From NCBI GenBank assembly GCA_036023115.1, contig JAYKKT010000089.1, positions 13,212,001-13,276,000 of the forward strand: DNA of 64,000 nucleotides. Direction: 5' to 3'. This stretch comes from Brasenia schreberi. Lineage: Eukaryota; Streptophyta; Magnoliopsida; Nymphaeales; Cabombaceae. The notes under the pieces were generated by a model. The model was not told where the DNA came from. It saw nothing but the letters and a program-made list of their open reading frames with translations, and ran no database searches. Each line of letters begins with the position of its first letter. The first letter of the stretch is position 1. The translations under genes were made by a program, and so were the position numbers. Positions 47,902-60,130 of the stretch are shown here, piece after piece.

Positions 47902-49077
47902 ATGATTCAAGCTCACTCTGAGTCTGTAGTATTTTTGCTTAAGTTCAATTTTAGCCTATCAAGTACAAGCTTCAGCTGACCGTCAACATCCACATTAAAC
48001 GTGTGTGAACGTTGGGCACATCAGGACTACTTGCAAGTTGCAACCCTAATGACCTATTCTGGAAGCTGAGCTATTCTAGAAATGCATAATAGTGGATTGG
48101 ATTCAGTCCTATGACCTCCTATGTAAATGGACAATTACAGGACTACTTGGAGCAAAATTCACTTTGCACTGTGAACTATATACTTGGAAAAACAAAGCAT
48201 AGAAAAGAAATGAGCCTTAATCATCTTATTCTTAGAGATCTTATTCAAATTGATTGGGCACATCAGACATGGGTAGACAGCTGTAGGTTGAAACATTTAT
48301 GCAAATGATAATGCCTGATTTGAGCTTGAGGTCTTGCACAAGGCTAACTTTGTGTGACTTTTTATCTCTTTTAGGTTTTGCGGATAATAGCTCAAAAACT
48401 ATAACTGTTAGATTTCTAGAATGTATTTCATCTCTATTTCTGTAAGGTATCTATCATTATGCACAAGCACAGCTTCGGACAACCCTAATGCATGTTTTTT
48501 CTCCTTCAACATGGAAGGGAGAACTGGAAGTTCTTTTGGTGAAAGAGGCTTAGTTCATCAGCAAATAACAATTGCAGTGTAGTTCACATGAACAGCCCAA
48601 TGGCAGATCTAGAATTTCTTTTTAGGGTGGGGAGAATAGTGAACTATGTAGGATAGCCTGTTCTGTCAACTGGCTAAAGCTTTTCTGTTTCCAAATTTCC
48701 AGTGGAATGCACGCCTCACCTTGGCTCAATGTAGATCTGCCACAGTGAACGGCAGTTACTTTTCACACTATTTTCTTTGAACTACGGCTACCCTTTGCAC
48801 TTGCTTACATATTGGATTCTATTTGCTCACAGTCAAGTCTCACTCTTTTACATAATGCAGACGCTGTGAGATCTGTAGCAAGCCTGCAAAGAATATCACT
48901 GGTCTCGGAGATAGAGGTTTTTTGGAAGAGTGGAACGGGGCAGAGACACGCAGCGACAGTCCTATGGTTGAAAGGGGGGGTTGCTGGAGAGGTCAGCGCT
49001 TCTGTAACTTTCTAATGGGATGCATGATCTTAGCTTTTATAGTCCCATGGTTTTTCCGTGTAAATCTGTTTGCATGA
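45822..49077 (+). CDS. RINGv (RING-CH) membrane E3 ubiquitin ligase-like protein
   Basis: Complete two-exon gene: exons 45822-46243 and 48861-49077, 639 nt, 212 residues. The start is the first ATG of the open frame (MESQSPDVD); an earlier frame extension uses GTG. Residues 1-90 are acidic and likely disordered. Residues 97-146 form a C4HC3 RINGv zinc domain with ligands C97, C100, C117, C119, H127, C130, C143 and C146 (CRIC, CEC, HRYC, CEIC) and the typical AEAWFKIKGN stretch. Residues 189-208 form one hydrophobic helix (FLMGCMILAFIVPWFF) just before the stop, suggesting a tail-anchored membrane protein. In the family such proteins recruit E2 enzymes and ubiquitinate membrane targets; the substrate here is unknown. 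The intron (GTAAGT to TGCAG) splits codon 141 inside the zinc domain. No breaks are seen, and the gene appears intact. Confidence 0.9.
46244..48860 (+). other. Intron of the RINGv gene
   Basis: 2617 bp, GTAAGT donor, AATGCAG acceptor, phase 2. T-rich, with a (CT)n(CA)n microsatellite at 47832-47902. No coding signal or complete transposon seen. Confidence 0.85.
47832..47902. repeat. (CT)n(CA)n microsatellite in RINGv intron
   Basis: About 23 CT units followed by about 13 CA units. Confidence 0.95.
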
Positions 49078-50831
49078 GCGTATATTCTCTATTGGGACTC
49101 GTGCTGTCCATTTATGATGTCTGTTCGGGATTGCTCATGGTGTTGTTCGTTCAGTGGAAATAGAAGATGGTTTGATTTACTCGTATATATAAAGAGATAT
49201 GTTATATCACGCGTAGGAGTAGATGAATAGCCGTTTCACTGTTTAGTGGATCATAAGCATGAACTAGGAACAGGACTGTGACATCTGTTCCAGGAACGAC
49301 CATCGCTCGACCAGTAAAAGTTATTTGATGATTAACATGCTGATCTTCCCCGAGAGTTCACATATCTGGGAAGGTTTGGCATCTTGACGGCTCTTTGCCA
49401 CCTCAGACAGTAGTATGTCCCAAGGGTTGGGCCAAATCAACAGCAGTGAAGATCTTAATCGTCTACATCTTTGTGAATGTATAAAGTGGCCCCTATGACA
49501 TATCTATGTGTTGCAAACCTGAGCTGAATGCAATTGATAGGAACAATTTTCTGGGTGATTAAAATGATGGTACAAGGATCTCTTTATACCATTTGCATGA
49601 GGAATCTTGCAAATTTTGAAGTATTGTGCCAACTTGTAGTGACATGGAGGTTGTCTCCTCACTGGGGTTTATCTCGAAGCTTCTCACAAGGAAAAGAGGC
49701 TGGTGGGGCAAAAGAAAACGGAGTACCTGACGGAGATGGTACTGTACTATTAAATGTATAGGATGGATTTCACTAATATTTAATTATCTAAACTAAATGA
49801 CATAAACTCGATAGAGTAGAAGGGGGTTGCTTCTTCTGGCACTTGGAGAGGGGGGTTCCTTGTCATAAAGCTCCTGATGGCTTTTAGTTGAGAATGACCA
49901 TGCTGCGTTTTTATATGCCATATTTCCGGGAGATGGCTCTCACGCTAGGTAAGGAGCTCGACATGTGCATCAGTTAGGAGGTTTCTGATTTCTGATAAAA
50001 AAAATAATAGAGAGTCCTCCCGGTGCATGTTTGAATGGCAAGACATCCGACTTGGTAGTTGTAGGTAGAGAACACTAGTGTCCCATGCACGTCGGTCCTC
50101 TGTCTCGCAATGTCCGTACTGTCAAACGAATTGCATTCCGATGCAAAATGTGCAAAGAATTGCCACATGAATCGGCAAGGAATTCTTGATTAACGGTCCT
50201 TAATCATATGTTGGACTAAATGGTAGTTCTACATCATAGAATTCCTGACCAATTTGTGTGAAATAAAAGTATAACTCATGATACAATTGAAAGCCTCAGT
50301 TGAAACCATGGGATATTCCCTAAAAATGTGGACTGGCCGCATAAAAAGAAAAAGAAAAGAAAAGAAAAGGTTATTATATCACCGACCAAGTAAACGTGGG
50401 GATAGTACATGGACCAATCGATTTTTTCTTTCAGTTTTTCGATTTCTTTGTTCTGTTTCGGTTCTAAATTTGGAATAAATTTTTTTGGTTTTTCAAGTTT
50501 AGAGGCTCAAAACTGAAGAATAACTAAACTGACCAAATTATTCACATCGACGATTTAAAAGTTGAGGTACAGGACATATCTTATTTCCACTCTGAATTGA
50601 GGATTGCATATCCAACGCATGATCGTATGTGTCATTATTGCGGTTGGCGAGGATCCAACAATTCAAGGGATGGGAACCCGAATTGTATTGTTTTCGTATT
50701 CTTATTTTAAGCAGGTCAACATGAAAACAACCTGATCTTTTATGATTTTTTTAGGAGGATACTAAGAGGATTTTTCGAGTCAACTTAATGTGGGGCTTTC
50801 ATGTCATGTTTAAGTTGAGTTGGAGTCATTT
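49078..50831. other. RINGv 3' region and intergenic DNA
   Basis: The first few hundred bases are probably the 3' untranslated region. AATAAA occurs only far downstream, near 50263. No other gene is seen. Short frames at 49528-49761 and 50278-50478 have no domain. Confidence 0.4.
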
Positions 50832-51083
50832 GATCAATAGAGCGAACCACCGTTGGGAGAGCTTTACCCCCATAATACCCGGAGTATCTTGTGGTCAATA
50901 GAGATAACCACCGTAGGAAGAGCTTTACCCCCATAGTGGAAGGACCAGAGAGAACCACCGCTAGGAGAGCTTCACCCCCATAATGGGCCGGTCTCGCTCA
51001 AATGGGGATATCTTGTGATAGATAGAGCGAACCACCGTTAGGAGAGCTTTATCCCCACAGTGGGCCAACCAGGCTCGAACTGG
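50832..51083. repeat. Four-unit tandem array of SINE-like segments
   Basis: Units at about 50832-50892, 50893-50946, 50947-51018 and 51019-51083. Each contains AACCACCG, (A)GGAGAGCTT and ACCCCCATA with small changes (ATCCCCACA in the last unit). The third adds GGTCTCGCTCAA. The same words form the body of the SINE-like element at 1195-1400. Text of the kind GTATCGAACTC near 51450 suggests further SINE debris. Confidence 0.6.
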
Positions 51084-51711
51084 AAGGTGTACTTCGCCCA
51101 AAGAAGAAAAGATCATTGGCGGTTCGGGCACTCTTTCCTTTACCCTCCGTCCTCCTTTCTAGATAGTAATATGATAATTACACCATACTCGTCCGACCAT
51201 TTTCTTTACAAAATATATTCTTTAAACTTTTTGTTTTTATAGGTAAGTGGTGTAAAGCAGACCCGTACCAGATGCAGATCCCGGGAATTTTCTGGGTCAA
51301 CCCGAAGTTCTTCAGCTCGTCCCTCCTTGTTTCTTATTAGTAACGTCTTCATTATAAAACCACTTTCTTTGCTAGTAAAAGTCTACAACTAAACTTCTTT
51401 TAGAGGTATCCTGGGGTTAGGCAGACCCGAACCTGATGGACTCCCTGGGTATCGAACTCATGACCTTTTACTTTACTGCTCTTTGGGGTCAACCTGAAGA
51501 TTGTAACTCTTTGTGCGCTTAGCAAGATTGCCTCAACAACCTTCTTAGGTTTACAACTTTTTGAAGAAAAACGGAAGTCCGTTTACGCTTCCACATTTTA
51601 ATGACATTTTAAGTGTGTTGTATAATCCAATTTTCCACGCAACTAGTGGGTTTGGTCAAAATGGGATCACATGACCTTGGTCAAACTGTCCATGGTTCAG
51701 CCCATCCCATG
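51084..51711. other. Intergenic SINE-like debris
   Basis: Repeated words AGCAGACCCGTACC-AGATG (51258) and AGGCAGACCCGAACCTGATG (51419) form two related segments about 160 bp apart. No gene seen. Confidence 0.35.
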
Positions 51712-51945
51712 TTGCAGTTTGGCTAAGTGCAGCCCGTTTTCACTTGGTGTAGTTTTTGGCTAGGAGCAGCCCGCCTCCACTTGGTGCAGCCCTTGCTCCT
51801 TTGGTGTCGACCTTGACTTGGCCTTGACTTTGGCACATCTTGGCTAAGTGTAGCCTTTGGTTCCTTTGGTGCAGCCCTTGGCTCCTTTGGTGCAGTCCAT
51901 CTCTCTTTGTGCAACCCACATCCTTTGGTGCAGTCTGCCTCTACT
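51712..51945. repeat. Minisatellite of about 20-bp units
   Basis: Repeats of CTTTGGTGCAGCCCTTGGCT and variants. On the - strand they give a repetitive APKEP-type frame, a by-product of the repeat. Confidence 0.65.
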
Positions 51946-52868
51946 TGGACTTGGCTTGATCCATGGCTGGTCTTGTGACTTGACTTGTCTTTGATTTGAC
52001 TTGATCAAAGCTTGCTTTGTGGTCTTGGTTTGTCCACTTTGGTCCGATCAAGTTCACTTGGTCATAGCTTGATCGAACTTGGCTTTCCTTGTCGTAGTCA
52101 AGCTCATTCTTACCTTGGCTTAACTTGATTTGGCTGGATGGCCAACATCTTTGATTTGATTTGAATTGGGGTTGATCAATTTGATTTGGGATTGATCATG
52201 TATAGCCCCGTCTTGATTTGTTTTCGGGCTTGATTGTGTGCCCATCATGGCTTGGTATGGGCTAGCTATATATGTCACCCATCTTGAATTTGACTTGAGT
52301 TGGGTTTACTTATGAGTCCTCTTTGACTTGATTTGGGCTTGATTATGAGTTCATCTTGACTTGGTTTTGATTCAATCCATTGCATGTATTTGGAGGCGTG
52401 CTTTTCAAATTCCATTTTTTCGGGCTAATCTTTTCTGCCTTCATCTTAGCCACTCGAGATCTTTCTTTGCTTGATCCGGTTTTCTTTTTAGGTACGATTT
52501 CATTTTATGGTTTCAAAATCGTATAAATATAAAAGAAGGTAATGAGGAGAGCACAAACTCTCAAAGGATCAGGGTTGAAGAAGAAAGTGAGTGTGAGACG
52601 GAGAATGACCAACCAGAATTAGCCAAGCTCATATGCAAGTTCGAGGAGAAGTGGACAAACTGAATCACAAGAGTTCAATTACCATATCCAAGGCCAGACA
52701 TGTGCAACAACTATGCAATGAAGTACGTGCACTCATGGACACCAAGCCCATTAATTCTGTCATTCAAGCATTTTATGCCCTCATAAATGTAGGACCCCTT
52801 CCTGCATCAACCACTCATTATAACTACAACACTTCCCACACTACCATTTAATATAAACATCTCGAGGA
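51946..52868. other. LTR-like, TTGACTTG-rich region before Gypsy-C
   Basis: Many words of the TTGATTTGACTTG type (51960-52400), then a TATA-like GTATAAATATAAAAG at 52522, then short frames at 52580-52850 (CKFEEKW, ALMDTKP) that may be a gag remnant. Probably an older LTR element. Ends unknown. Confidence 0.35.
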
Positions 52869-53264
52869 TGCACCTTTAGTCTTCTACCTACAACCTCTAT
52901 AATTAATGAACAATTACAAGACATACAAAATCTATAGTATTTTGAAAGATTTACTCTTGATTCAATAACCGATGGAAGAGTCCTTCTTGGTATGTCCAAA
53001 ACTTCATTTTGGAACATGAAATTTGTTATTTCCTAACAGAATTTTGAATGCTATCTCTTGGAACATAACTCATCATAGAGAGATGTTCAAACTATATAAA
53101 TTAAGGTTAGAACGAGAGTTAAGCATTGGTTTGGACAAAAATCCTTTTTATTTTTTATTTCTTGTTTCTCTAACTACTGAAGTATAGCCTGAGGTTAAAC
53201 AATGTTGGGTGGCGACCTTGGTCTTATCACAACATTGTTGCAGTCATGGACCTCCTAGTTCACA
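52869..53264 (+). repeat. Gypsy-C 5' LTR
   Basis: About 396 bp, matched in direct orientation by 55764-56148. Begins TGCACC and ends TTCACA. Confidence 0.82.
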
Positions 53265-53399
53265 CGATCTTGGTACTTTCTTTGAGATATGAAATTGTAA
53301 GCCAAAAGCATCCTCAAGCACCCACAACCTTCCACCCATTTGTCATCAAAACATTTGTGCTATAGCCACACCGATAAAACGTAAGTTCCACTTTCATTT

Positions 53400-55740
53400 C
53401 ATCCTACTCATCAAATTGGCTACCAAGGTTAAGTGCCAAAAGAAAAGGAGAAATTGCATCTACCCACCAAGAACTCGGTCAAGTAAACTTGATTCCTCCC
53501 AATCAAGCTCAAACCATTCAAGCAAATCCTTTAAACCCAGCAAATCGGTTCTCGATGATCAGGACAAAAACCCAACTAACACTCACAAACCACACCAGAT
53601 TTGTCACACAACAATATCTTCCACACGTGTTATAACATTGATAATAAAGTGTGCATGGTGCTCATCAATGGAGTAAGTTATACTAATGTATCTCAATTGA
53701 ACTTGTCATCAAATTGGGATTGAAAACCTTCCTACATGCCAGCTCTTACAAGCTCAAGTGGCTAAACGATCAAGGTGAACTCAGTGTCAATCAACAATTT
53801 CAGGTACGCTTCTCCATCGGCAAGGTCTACAAAGATTTGGTAATATGTGATGTCATACCAATGATGGCGGGTCATTGCTATTGGAGCATCCATGGCAACT
53901 TGACTGGCGGTTGTGCATGATGGCTATCTCAACACCTTCTCATTCACCAAGGAGGGAAAAACTATCATTTTGGACCCTCTTCTACCACAGCTCTTCACCA
54001 CCCCCACTATCCCTGAAAACTTATTTATTTTCAAAAGGAATTTAAAAATTGCTCTCCACAATCACCAATCAATCTTTGCCATATTAACTAGCCCAAAACA
54101 ATTAGTTGTACCCAACTCCCCACTCCCTCTTGAAATTGGTAGTCTATTCCAACAATTCCAAGATGTGTTTTCTACTGACCCCCCTCCATGCCTTTCACCT
54201 TTACATGAAATTGAACATCAAATTAACTTAATACTTGGTGCTACTCTGCCCAACCAACCCACCTATTGAAGTAATCCTCTAGATACTAAATAATTACAAT
54301 GTCAAGTTAAGGAACTCATTTCAAAGGGTTTTGTGAGAGAATCCCTAAGCCCTTGCTCTGTTCCCACAGTGCTAGAACCAAAGAAATATGGAACAATGTG
54401 ACTGTATGTTGACAGTTGGGCAATCAATAAGATCACAATCAAATATCATCATCCTATACCTCGAGTAGATGATTTATTGGACGAACGCCATGGAGCCCAA
54501 CTCTTCTCCAAAATAGATTTGAAGAGCGGTTACCACTAAATAAGGATTCGAGAAGGTGATGAGTGGAAAACAACATTTAAGACTAAGATGGATCCTTATG
54601 AATGGTTTAGTAATGTCTTTTGAGTTATCTAGTGCCCCAACACATTTATGTGGCTGATGAACCATGTCTTCAAAACTTTTATTGGGGAATTCCTGCTTAT
54701 ATATATATTTGATGACATTCTTATTTATAGTCACTCTCTAAAAGAACATATCGATAATCTCAAACAAGTGTTGTTGATTCTGTCTCAAGAGAAGTTATAC
54801 GACAACCTAAACAAGGGGCTATACCTTGCACCCAAAGAATGGTTGGTAATGTCTTTTGAGTTATCTAGTGCCCCAACACATTTATGTGGCTGATGAACCA
54901 TGTCTTCAAAACTTTTATTAGGGAATTCTTGCTTATATATATTTGATGACATTCTTATCTATAGTCACTCTCTAAAAGAACATATCGATCATCTCAAACA
55001 AGTGTTGTTGATTCTGTCGCAAGAGAAGTTATACGACAACCTAAACAAGTGTGCTTGATGATCATCTCAATACTGCTCATAGGATTCATCATCTCTCAAC
55101 AAGGGGCTCTTGTTTACCTTGATAAACTAGAAGCTATACTATCTTGGCCAATCCCCACCAATCTCATTGAAACCCATAGTTTCTATGAGCTTGCATCTTT
55201 CTATAGCGGTTCATTTAAGGCTTCAGCAGTATTACACCTCCAATCACTGATTACATAAAGAATAAAGAAGGGAACTAAATTTAAGTAGATAGAGTCAGCC
55301 AAAGTTAGTTTTGATCTCATTAAGAATAAATTATGTTCTGCCCGAGTCCTTGTCCTCCTAAACTTCTCCAAAACTTTTGAAGTAGAATGTGATGCATCCG
55401 ATACTGATATAGGGACAATGCTACTTTAAGACAACTAACCCATAGCATACTTCAATGAAAGACTCAAATGAGCTAGTCTGCACTATTCTACCTATGAAAA
55501 GGAGTTCTTTGTACTAGTTTGTGCCTTCCAAACCTCGCAACACTGTCTCCTCCCCAAAAAGTTTGTTATACACATTGATCATGCATCCTTAAGGTTCCTA
55601 AAAACATAGAGAAAACTGAACCAACAACATGCCAAGTGGGTCGAGTTTCTTGAAACTTTTCCTTATATCATCTGGTATAAAAAGGAAAAGACCAATGTTA
55701 TAGCAAATGCCTTGTCTTGATGACATATGTTGATCAACCT
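53400..55740 (+). pseudogene. Gypsy-C pol remnant with RT duplication
   Basis: Protease-like stretch with LVIKLGLKTF, FSIGKVYKDLVICDVIPM and a GNLTGG end (about 53706-53915). [13 protein letters not shown] (about 54505), REGDEWKTTFKTKMDPYEW (54549), then a catalytic FDDILIYS (about 54707). A segment of about 210 bp of RT occurs twice (54604-54815 and 54841-55049). RNase [18 protein letters not shown] (about 55364), [21 protein letters not shown] (55488) and NVIANALS (about 55695). Integrase is absent. Multiple stops are present. Confidence 0.78.
54604..55049 (+). repeat. Tandem duplication inside Gypsy-C RT
   Basis: Copies at 54604-54815 and 54841-55049, offset 237 bp, nearly identical. Each spans TAATGTCTTTTGAGTTATCT through CGACAACCTAAACAAG. 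The second lacks one TA unit before TTTGATGAC. Confidence 0.9.
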
Positions 55741-55763
55741 GCTTGCAACAAAGACAGGCAGGA

Positions 55764-56148
55764 TACACCTTTAGTCTTGTAGTTGCAACCTCTATAATTA
55801 GTAAACAATTCTAAGATATGCATAATCTATAGTATTTTGAAAGACTCACTCGTAAGGATTTCCAATAACTTATGGAAGAGTCCTTCTTGGTAAGTCCAAA
55901 ACTTCATTTTGGAATATGAAATTGGTTATTTCCTAACAGAATTTTGAATGCTACCTCTTGGAACCCAACTCATCCTAGAGGGATGTTCAAGTTATATAAA
56001 TCAAAGTTAGAATGAGATTTGGGTACTCTTTGGACGAAAATACTTCTTCTTTTCTTCCTGTTTCTCTAACTACTGAGTTTCAATAGTGTTGGGTGGTGAC
56101 CTTGGTCTTATCACAGTATTGTTGCAGCCGTGGACCTCCTAGTTCACA
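55764..56148 (+). repeat. Gypsy-C 3' LTR
   Basis: Direct copy of 52869-53264. Differs by scattered substitutions and small indels. Confidence 0.82.
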
Positions 56149-57480
56149 CCAGAAGGTTGTGTTCATTTGTGAACTAATCAAGTCCATGAACAAAAAAAAA
56201 TGGTACAACATAAACATGACTCAAATAAATAAATTATTATCCTTACATGAGAACAAGAGTTTTTGTAATGAACTTATAATATCAGGTTATGATTAGGTTG
56301 GCTTCTCCATAACTAGGGATGTTGATGGGGTAGGGTGGGGCCGAGGATCATGGTCCATGTTCTTGTCTCGATTTAGGGATCCACTCTTTATCCTTATCCC
56401 CGCATTTCCTATGGGTCCTTGTTGGAGGGAAGGGGTTGTGGAGGAGCAAACAAATCACACAACACAAAGAAAACATCGTTAAAACCATAATGTATTGTTC
56501 CTCTCCAACACCCCTGAGGACTTTTCTCTCTACTAAAAAGGGATTTGACCCAAAAAAACATGGAATCAATATTTGTGTTAAGCAAATGATAGAAAAGAAA
56601 GGCAGCAAAAGGAACGAATTACCGTATGAGATAGCCAAGGGACACTCCCCTCTCGAACTCTACGGCAAGGAGGGAATGCCACCACCAATGATATCGTCTT
56701 TATTTTCCTACTGCTATTGCTATCACCTTTTTTTGGAAAACCGAAAGATCAGTATCATCTTCAACAAAATATAAAAGAAAGAGAAGGCCAAACATGGCCA
56801 GTTTTCGCCCAGCATGTAAGAGTTGCTCATGTTTATTCTTCCGGTGTTGATGAAAAAGGAGAGAAACAAAGGCAGTCACATTGATTTGTTTCCTAACCTG
56901 ACTTCTCAGACAAAGTTCAACTAGTTGGTCATGTAGTTTCTTCTAAAACTTCTTCATCATCAAGAAACCCGACTTTCTAGTGATCATTGAGACAGTAGTG
57001 TGTTTAACCTCGTCTTCTCTTTTCTAACTAACCCCAAAGGTAGCTTACCAGATACGAAGGTTGACCACTGGATTTGAATGTAGCCACCTTGTCTTGTCTT
57101 GTTTATTCCTTATATAAAGGGACATGATGAGAAAATTAAAGATGTAGTGAAGGACAAAAGAAAATATGTGAAATATTTTAAATTGAAAGGAGGGGGGATG
57201 AAACACGAGGGACCGGTTTGCGGGTCTAGGACATGCTCTCTTTCCCGCCCCGATTCCCACTGTGGATTTTCCTGTTTTTCTCGTTTTCATCCCTGACCCT
57301 CATTTTCATTCCTCGAATCCGCGTCATTCAAGGTGGATCTCCACCCCCATCATCTCCATCCACAACCCGGATCCGAGCATTTCGGATCGGGTCAGGTTGT
57401 CGGGTCGAGTACCAGAATTGGTGGCATAAGTTACTAAAAGAAGAAGTTTTATAGACAATCAGGGGTATTCAATTAAGTTC
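56149..57480. other. Intergenic DNA upstream of RPL11
   Basis: No gene seen. G/C-biased end-like text at about 56312-56420 (GGGTAGGGTGGGGCC, TATCCCCGC) and about 57190-57420 suggests a decayed DNA transposon. Terminal repeats were not resolved. Confidence 0.35.
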
Positions 57481-57490
57481 GTGGCTCAAA

Positions 57491-57498
57491 AAACCCTA
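57491..57498 (+). promoter_or_regulatory. telo-box in RPL11 promoter
   Basis: AAACCCTA at 57491-57498, about 95 bases before the start codon. This motif is common in promoters of plant translation-machinery genes. A T/A-rich TTTTATAAGG follows at 57501-57510, and a pyrimidine-rich tract (CCTCTTCCTTTCTCCTCCT) at about 57549-57567 is typical of ribosomal protein transcript starts. Confidence 0.6.
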
Positions 57499-57589
57499 GC
57501 TTTTATAAGGTTTGGTTCTTATTTTGAGACAGAGAGAGCGTCGGGAGCCCTCTTCCTTTCTCCTCCTGCGAGCCGTACTTGCGATTAAA

Positions 57590-59018
<1,429 letters not shown>

Positions 59019-59872
59019 TAAGATTCCACCTTTTCTTTTTTATTTGATTTGTATTTGATGTGTGTGTTCTCTTCTTATAGTTGTGTTCTCGTGACGGTGC
59101 CTTCTTGTATATCTGAAAGTCAACCTGTAAATTATAGGTGCATCATTACACTAAAGGCGGTAGGTGCTTTTCCACTTCTATTTTTTGAGTATCTTGCCAA
59201 GAGTATCAGCCTATGAGCTTCAAAGTCCCAACCTTGCATTTATAAACCATAAAGTATAAAAAGTTATTGTGAATCACAGGTTCTTGTACTTCATTGCAGC
59301 TTGTTGACTAGATTCAGACTAAATTCTAGTCTAACATGCCCATTGTTCTTCTGCTATTCTTTGATTGTTCTCTAAGATGGGCCTGTGTTCATGTGTATAC
59401 AATTACATGTTGCTTCTCTCCCATTTCTGTCACTAGAATATTATGGTTGGTTTAGTTGGCATTTTGGCTTGCTGGATTGGTGGGATGATAATGAAATTTT
59501 GTATGTGATTCATTAGGGAAACACTCTAAGGTTGTTTCTGCCCTCAAAGGTTCACGTTTTAGCTGTGTTTTCACAACTCATGTTTTCAACTACGATGTAG
59601 CTATACCCCTTCTGCTCCTTATCGGTAACCATTTTTATTTGTCTTACTATTAATGAGCATGCATCATTTCAAGGGCATATTACCTGTCAGGGGTCGGATA
59701 AGGATTGTCTTTGGTTTCAGTGAAAACAATTGCATCTCACAATGGTCAGGATTCTGATTCTGTTGTTATATCTGTGTTTGGTGTTCTATTATATCCTCTA
59801 ACATGTTTCTTTCTTATCACATATCTAAGATTCTAAAAAAAACATTCAGTTCAATTGGGTTCTTTTTGAAAT

Positions 59873-59880
59873 GTCTTTAG
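59873..59880. repeat. hAT target-site duplication, left copy
   Basis: GTCTTTAG, identical to 63828-63835. Eight bases is the hAT-specific duplication length. Confidence 0.95.
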
Positions 59881-60130
59881 CAGTGTTGTCTGACGCGTAT
59901 CGTATCGCGTATCGTTGAGCTCCACGATACGGGCATATTGTATCATAGCGTAGCGTATCTATCGTATCGTATCATACTTTAATATTAAAAATATTTTAAA
60001 AATCAAGAAAAATATGGTAATTTCTTTGAATTCATATAATGCAAAGTTTAGTACTTATCGAGCATTCAACATTGAACAATTGCATCCAAATTTACATATT
60101 TTGAAGCAAAAAATGAAATACATTTACATT

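Larger units (their letters stand above)
52869..56148 (+). mobile_element. Gypsy-C: short Ty3/Gypsy element with LTR pair, lacking integrase
   Basis: Direct LTRs at 52869-53264 and 55764-56148 enclose about 2.5 kb with protease-RT-RNase H remnants. A purine-rich tract (AAAGACAGGCAGGA) abuts the 3' LTR. The LTRs share CACCTTTAGTCTT at the start and CCTCCTAGTTCACA at the end. RNase H runs into the 3' LTR with no integrase between them, so the element is internally deleted. A matching target duplication was not seen. Confidence 0.8.

Noticed and set aside
48111..48308. Small gene within the RINGv intron
   Set aside because: Short frame without domain in an intron. No supporting signals.
51723..51914. 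- strand APKEP-repeat protein
   Set aside because: A by-product of the 20-bp minisatellite. No start context or domain.
56312..57420. Complete DNA transposon upstream of RPL11
   Set aside because: GGGG/CCCC-rich end-like text is present, but no inverted termini, duplication or transposase frame could be shown.
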